Shown piece by piece: positions 13,149-16,330 of a stretch of DNA of 16,330 nucleotides. The DNA is taken from the NCBI GenBank assembly GCA_029258695.1, contig JARIBR010000329.1:1-16330 (forward strand). Direction: 5' to 3'. The notes under the pieces are model-generated. The model had not been told where the DNA came from. It saw only the letters and a list, made by a program, of their open reading frames with translations, and ran no database searches. The stretch is from Quadrisphaera sp. Its GTDB lineage: Bacteria > Actinomycetota > Actinomycetes > Actinomycetales > Quadrisphaeraceae. How positions within the stretch are numbered: position 1 is the stretch's first letter; each line of letters begins with the position of its first letter. Position numbers and translations under genes: made by a program.

Positions 13149-13717
13149 GGAGGGTCGTCGTGGTCGCGGCGGGCCTCGTGCTCACCGGGTGCACGGCGGC
13201 GGTGCCGGTGGCGCCGGCCCCCTCGGCGGCCGACCCCGCGTGCGCCACGCTCGCCCGTCAGGCACCCGCGGTGGTCGCCGGGCTGGCTTCCCGGGACACC
13301 ACGGCGCAGGCGGCCCTGGCCTGGGGGCCGGGCGGACCGGCCGCGCCCGCCGTGAGCGGGGAGGTGGTCGTGCGCTGCGGCGTCGTCCCCCCGGGCCCGA
13401 CGACGGCGGCGTGCACCTCGGTGACCAGCGGCGACCTGGAGGTCGACTGGATCTCCGCCACCTCGGGCTCGGGGTCGGCCTTCACCACCTACGGGCGCAG
13501 CCCGGCGGTCGCGGTGACGATCCCGGCCAGCCTGACCGACGCCGACCCGGCCATCGCGCAGTCCGTCCTGGCCGACCTCGCTCCGGCGGTGACCACCATC
13601 GCGGCGCAGCGGCGGTGCATCGGCCCCGAGGACGCCACGGAGGTCCCGGAGGTCCTGGAGGTCCCGGAGGTCTCGGAGCCTGCCGGGTCCTCCGGCGCGA
13701 CGGGGGTCCCGGGCTGA
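13145..13717 (+). CDS. DUF3515 family lipoprotein
   Basis: This 190-residue protein has a short signal peptide (RRVVVVAAGLVLTGC) with lipobox LTGC at Cys16. The DUF3515 pattern follows: DPACATLARQAP (30-41), VVRCGV (75-80), a conserved Cys90, EVDW (99-102), FTTYGRSPAVAVTIP (113-127) and a helix near 136-152. Four cysteines besides the lipobox one (33, 78, 90, 158) could pair as disulfides outside the cell. The function of the family is unknown; it is typically found next to ddl and thiL in actinobacteria. The C-terminal tail contains an Glu-Val-Pro repeat from a 9-bp tandem repeat. It overlaps the Lrp-domain gene by four bases and ends three bases before the convergent ddl stop. Confidence 0.9.
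   Translation: MRRVVVVAAGLVLTGCTAAVPVAPAPSAADPACATLARQAPAVVAGLASRDTTAQAALAWGPGGPAAPAVSGEVVVRCGVVPPGPTTAACTSVTSGDLEVDWISATSGSGSAFTTYGRSPAVAVTIPASLTDADPAIAQSVLADLAPAVTTIAAQRRCIGPEDATEVPEVLEVPEVSEPAGSSGATGVPG
13639..13674 (+). repeat. Four 9-bp tandem repeats at the DUF3515 C-terminus
   Basis: GGAGGTCCC, GGAGGTCCT, GGAGGTCCC and GGAGGTCTC stand head to tail and encode a three-residue Glu-Val-Pro/Leu/Ser repeat. The unit is a multiple of three, so copy-number changes would keep the frame. The repeat lies outside the conserved DUF3515 domain. Confidence 0.8.
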
Positions 13718-13720
13718 GCC

Positions 13721-14872
13721 TCAGCGCAGCCCCACCGGTCGGGCCAGGGCCAGGGCCAGCAGCCTGCCGACGAGCTCGGGGTAGTCCACGCCGCTGGCCG
13801 CCCACATCCGCGGGTACATCGACGAGGGCGTGAACCCGGGCATCGTGTTGACCTCGTTGACCACCACGCGACCGTCCTCGACGACGAAGACGTCCACGCG
13901 GGCGAGCCCCTCGCAGCCCATGGCGTCGAACACCGCGAGCGCCGTGGACCGCACGCGCTCGGTGACGTCCGGCGGCAGGTCCGCCGGGCACTCCAGCCGT
14001 GCCCCGCCCGCGTCGAGGTACTTCGCCTCGAAGTCGTAGAAGGCCCGCCCGGGTGCCACCACGACCTCGCCGGGCACGGAGGCCGACGCGGAGCCGTCGA
14101 GCTCGCCGAGCATCCCGCACTCCACCTCGCGGCCCGCCACCGCGGCCTCGACGAGCACCCGCGGGTCGTGCTCTCGCGCCGCCTCGACCGCCGCGGCCAG
14201 CTGCTCGGGGCCCTCGACGCGCGTGATGCCCAGCGAGGAGCCGGCGCGGGACGGCTTGACGAAGACCGGCCACCCCAGCGCGCCGACCCGGTCCGCGACG
14301 GCGTCGGGCTCGCTGCGCCAGGCCCTGTCGGTGACGAACACCCACGGTGCGACGTCGATGCCGGCGGCGGCGAGGAGGGTCTTCATCGTCTGCTTGTCCA
14401 TGCTCGCCCCGGAGGCGAGCACCCCGGAGCCGACGTAGGGGGTGTCCCCCAGCTCGAGGAACCCCTGGAGGGTCCCGTCCTCGCCGTAAGGGCCGTGGAG
14501 CAGGGGCAGCACGACGTCCACCGCGCCGAGGGCGGCCACCCGGGCGGCGTCACCCGCGCTCGGGCGCGGGTCGGCGGGCACGAGCTCGTGGGCGCCGGTC
14601 GCCGCGGTCAGCGCGACGGCGACGCCGTCGTCGGCGCTCACCTCCGGGAGGTCGCCGGCCCGCTGGGCGCCGGGCGGCAGCGCCCAGCGGGCGGGGTCGT
14701 CGTCGACGAGCGTCCACACCCCCGAGCGGGTGATGCCCACGGCGACGACGTCGTAGACGTCCCGGTCGATCGCGGCCAGCACCCCGGACGCGGTCACGCA
14801 GGAGATGCCGTGCTCGCCGGACCTCCCGCCGAAGACGACGGCGACCCGGGGCTTGCGCGTCTGCTCGTGCAC
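13721..14872 (-). CDS. ddl: D-alanine--D-alanine ligase
   Basis: Ddl joins two D-alanines using ATP, supplying the dipeptide for peptidoglycan precursors. The 383-residue ATP-grasp protein has VVFGGRSGEHGIS (12-24), LPLLHGPYGEDGTLQG (122-137), WPVFVKPSRAGSSLGI (201-216) for ATP binding, FYDFEAKYL (278-286) as the omega loop, ARVDVFV (324-330) and VNEVNTMPGFTP (338-349) holding metal ligands. The omega-loop sequence is of the D-Ala-D-Ala type rather than the D-lactate type. GTG 14872 gives the normal N-terminus and is preceded by TAGCGT-N7, suggesting a leaderless transcript. It is divergent from the PLP enzyme, and gpsA lies beyond that; gpsA and ddl are commonly adjacent in related genomes. 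Confidence 0.96.
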   Translation of the reverse strand: MHEQTRKPRVAVVFGGRSGEHGISCVTASGVLAAIDRDVYDVVAVGITRSGVWTLVDDDPARWALPPGAQRAGDLPEVSADDGVAVALTAATGAHELVPADPRPSAGDAARVAALGAVDVVLPLLHGPYGEDGTLQGFLELGDTPYVGSGVLASGASMDKQTMKTLLAAAGIDVAPWVFVTDRAWRSEPDAVADRVGALGWPVFVKPSRAGSSLGITRVEGPEQLAAAVEAAREHDPRVLVEAAVAGREVECGMLGELDGSASASVPGEVVVAPGRAFYDFEAKYLDAGGARLECPADLPPDVTERVRSTALAVFDAMGCEGLARVDVFVVEDGRVVVNEVNTMPGFTPSSMYPRMWAASGVDYPELVGRLLALALARPVGLR

Positions 14873-14879
14873 GGCCGCG

Positions 14880-14885
14880 ACGCTA
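14880..14885 (-). promoter_or_regulatory. Candidate leaderless -10 element for ddl
   Basis: TAGCGT on the minus strand stands seven bases before GTG 14872. Transcription would begin at or next to the start codon. A run of G lies just upstream, and no -35 was recognised. Confidence 0.45.
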
Positions 14886-14929
14886 CCCCCGTCCCGGGCT
14901 CCACCGCGGCGTGCACGGGGGGCTCGCCC

Positions 14930-14935
14930 TACCCT
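14930..14935 (+). promoter_or_regulatory. Candidate leaderless -10 element for the PLP enzyme gene
   Basis: TACCCT stands six bases before GTG 14942, so the transcript would start on the start codon itself. There is no Shine-Dalgarno sequence. It is divergent from the similar element of ddl within the same 69-bp gap. Confidence 0.5.
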
Positions 14936-14941
14936 GGCGCG

Positions 14942-16081
14942 GTGGCGTCCCCCGACCCGACATCCCGCTGGGCACCGTCGACGCGGGTGGTCGCCGCGGG
15001 GCGCCCTGCCCGCACGCCCGACGCCGAGGTCGGCCCGGCCATCTCGCTGAGCTCCACCTACGTGGCCTCCGACGAGCCGGGCGCGCGCGGCTACGCGCGC
15101 TTCGGCAACCGCACGTGGGAGGCGCTGGAGGAGGCGCTCGGCGCGCTGGAGGGCGGGACCGCCCTGTCCTTCGCCTCGGGGATGGCGGCGATCTCCGCGG
15201 CCCTGGAGCTCACGGCGCCCGGCGGGGTCGTCGTCGTGCCCGACGGCGCGTACAACACCACCTTGGCGCTGGCCGAGCACCTGGCGGCCACGGGGCGGAT
15301 CGCGCTGTGCCGCGTGCCGGTGGCGGAGACCGCCCGCGTCGTCGAGGCGCTGGACGGGGCGGCGACGCTGTGGGTGGAGTCGCCGACGAACCCGCTGCTG
15401 GACGTCGCCGAGATCGGCGTGCTGTGCGAGGCCGCTCGGGAGCGGGGTGTGCTCACCGTCGTCGACAACACCTTCGCCACCCCGCTGCTGCAGCGCCCGC
15501 TCGAGCTCGGCGCCGACGTGGTGGTCCACTCGGTGACGAAGTTCCTCGCGGGTCACTCCGACGTGGTGCTCGGGGCGGCGATCGCCCGCGACGAGGACCT
15601 CGCCATGCGGCTGCTGCGCGAGCGCACCCTGCGCGGCGGCGTCCCGGGGCCGTTCGAGGCGTGGCTGGCGCTGCGCGGGCTGCGCACCCTCGCGCTGCGC
15701 CTGGAGCGCTCCCAGACCTCCGCGGCGGACCTGGCGCAGCGCCTGCGCGAGCACCCCGCCGTGGCCCGGGTGCGCTACCCGGGGCTGCCCGACGACCCGG
15801 GCCACGCGCGCGCCGCCGCCCAGATGGACGGCTTCGGGGCGATCGTCTCGATCGAGGTGCGCGGCGGCGCGGCGGCGGCGGACGCCGTGCAGGCCGGAAC
15901 CCGGCTGTGGACGCCCGCGACCTCGCTCGGGGGCGTGGAGTCGCTGCTGGAGCGCCGCCGGCGCCAGCCGGCCGAGCCGGTCACCGTGCCGGAGGAGCTG
16001 GTGCGCCTGTCCGTGGGCATCGAGGACGGGGGTGACCTGTGGGACGACCTGCGCGCGGCGCTGGACGCCTCGCAGGTCTGA
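14942..16081 (+). CDS. Cys/Met metabolism PLP-dependent enzyme (cystathionine gamma-synthase/lyase-like)
   Basis: This 379-residue enzyme belongs to the trans-sulfuration family of fold-type I PLP enzymes, cytoplasmic and tetrameric in known members. [20 protein letters not shown] (51-70) and [10 protein letters not shown] (75-84) begin the fold. [12 protein letters not shown] (144-155) and [20 protein letters not shown] (173-192) follow, and Lys200 in [12 protein letters not shown] is the PLP lysine. [18 protein letters not shown] (233-250), SLGGVESL (328-335) and RLSVGIED (355-362) complete it. The usual YGGT phosphate-binding position reads AYNTT here. Whether it is a synthase, a gamma-lyase or another activity cannot be told from sequence alone. 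The GTG 14942 start is supported by TACCCT-N6. It is divergent from ddl and convergent with gpsA. Confidence 0.92.
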   Translation: MASPDPTSRWAPSTRVVAAGRPARTPDAEVGPAISLSSTYVASDEPGARGYARFGNRTWEALEEALGALEGGTALSFASGMAAISAALELTAPGGVVVVPDGAYNTTLALAEHLAATGRIALCRVPVAETARVVEALDGAATLWVESPTNPLLDVAEIGVLCEAARERGVLTVVDNTFATPLLQRPLELGADVVVHSVTKFLAGHSDVVLGAAIARDEDLAMRLLRERTLRGGVPGPFEAWLALRGLRTLALRLERSQTSAADLAQRLREHPAVARVRYPGLPDDPGHARAAAQMDGFGAIVSIEVRGGAAAADAVQAGTRLWTPATSLGGVESLLERRRRQPAEPVTVPEELVRLSVGIEDGGDLWDDLRAALDASQV

Positions 16082-16082
16082 C

Positions 16083-16156
16083 GGGCCGCACGCCCCGCTG
16101 GGCCGCTGGGCCGCTGGGCCGCTGGGCCGCTGGGCCGCTGGGCGAGGGTGCGGCCC
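16083..16156. terminator. Inverted repeat between convergent genes, enclosing a tandem repeat
   Basis: GGGCCGCAC at 16083-16091 and GTGCGGCCC at 16148-16156 are perfect inverted repeats of nine bases. They span almost exactly the 75-bp gap between the PLP enzyme stop and the gpsA stop. The 56-base loop holds the 8-bp tandem repeat. A bidirectional terminator is plausible but no T-run is present. Confidence 0.45.
16097..16144. repeat. 8-bp tandem repeat, about six copies
   Basis: GCTGGGCC is repeated five times without mismatch (16097-16136), and a sixth copy reads GCTGGGCG. It lies between the convergent PLP enzyme and gpsA genes, outside coding sequence. An 8-bp unit cannot keep frame, so copy number can drift freely; it would make a strain-typing marker. 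It is too short and uniform to be CRISPR. Confidence 0.9.
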
Positions 16157-16330
16157 TCAGAACCCCTCGGGCGCCACCGGCTGTGACAGCAGGTGCTCGG
16201 CGGCCAGGCGCGGCGGCATGCCGTGGTGGAGCACCGCGTCCACCTGGGAGACCACGGCCATCGGCACGCCGAGGCTGGTCGCGAGCTCGCTGACCGACGT
16301 CGACGTCGCGACGGCCTCCGCGGTGCCGCC
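16157..16330 (-). CDS. gpsA: Glycerol-3-phosphate dehydrogenase [NAD(P)+], C-terminal part (5' end outside window)
   Basis: Only the last 57 codons are present. They read GGTAEAVATSTSVSELATSL, then GVPMAVVSQVDAVLHHGMPP and RLAAEHLLSQPVAPEGF. This matches the C-terminal end of GpsA: the TAE segment, the P(I/M)xxxV helix and the closing GMPPRxxAxxLL. GpsA reduces dihydroxyacetone phosphate to sn-glycerol 3-phosphate for phospholipid synthesis. The gene converges on the PLP enzyme gene. In many actinobacteria gpsA is next to ddl; here the PLP enzyme stands between them. The fragment is short, so identity rests on this C-terminal pattern plus context. Confidence 0.88.
   Translation of the reverse strand, partial: GGTAEAVATSTSVSELATSLGVPMAVVSQVDAVLHHGMPPRLAAEHLLSQPVAPEGF

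Noticed and set aside
16097..16144. Possible CRISPR array
   Set aside because: Units of 8 bp without spacers are a simple tandem repeat, and there are no cas genes.
16039..16293. An 84-codon plus-strand frame at the right edge
   Set aside because: It overlaps the PLP enzyme end, the tandem repeat and the clear gpsA C-terminus in antisense.
1..16330. A defence, mobile or biosynthetic island
   Set aside because: All gene families and their order are actinobacterial core chromosome. No recombinase, toxin-antitoxin, restriction or CRISPR signatures were seen.

Overview
The window is from a very high-GC actinobacterium (Actinomycetota). By eye it is roughly three quarters G+C, GTG starts are common, and the gene order ftsY / mutM-rnc-rpmF-DUF177-coaD-rsmD / recG-rpmB-thiL-(Lrp domain)-DUF3515-ddl / gpsA is the classical actinobacterial chromosomal block. 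The genus cannot be fixed from sequence alone; a Kineococcus/Kineosporiaceae-like or Cellulomonas-like relative would fit. This is chromosomal housekeeping DNA. I see no integrase, transposase, tRNA, rRNA or CRISPR array.

Layout. Positions 1-6139 are entirely minus strand: ftsY (truncated by the window edge), an unrecognised 234-aa protein, then reading leftwards rsmD-coaD-DUF177-rpmF-rnc-mutM, with a small two-helix membrane protein upstream of rsmD. Positions 6209-9051 are plus strand: an unusual photolyase-like flavoprotein and two paralogous lipoproteins. recG (9068-11398, minus) converges on the lipoproteins and diverges from rpmB (plus). rpmB converges on thiL (minus). thiL diverges from an Lrp-type domain gene that overlaps a DUF3515 lipoprotein gene (both plus). 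ddl (minus) converges on DUF3515 and diverges from a Cys/Met-metabolism PLP enzyme (plus), which converges on gpsA (minus, truncated).

The genes serve translation (L32, L28, RsmD, RNase III), membrane targeting (FtsY), DNA repair (MutM, RecG, photolyase-like protein), cofactors (CoaD, ThiL), peptidoglycan (Ddl), phospholipid precursor (GpsA) and sulfur amino acids (PLP enzyme).

Most interesting: (1) the photolyase-like protein appears circularly permuted (FAD domain first, Rossmann-like antenna domain last) and carries exactly four cysteines arranged like the [4Fe-4S] ligands of FeS-type photolyases; (2) its 69-bp divergent promoter region holds four 10-bp direct repeats, one per helical turn, centred between the two start codons; (3) TANNNT-N6/7-GTG leaderless-promoter signatures recur at several starts, including an 18-codon upstream ORF that overlaps the thiL start by GTGA; (4) a perfect 17-bp inverted repeat lies inside the 3' end of thiL just downstream of the convergent rpmB; (5) an 8-bp tandem repeat sits inside an inverted repeat between the PLP enzyme and gpsA; (6) smc and the DAK2 gene are missing from their usual places.
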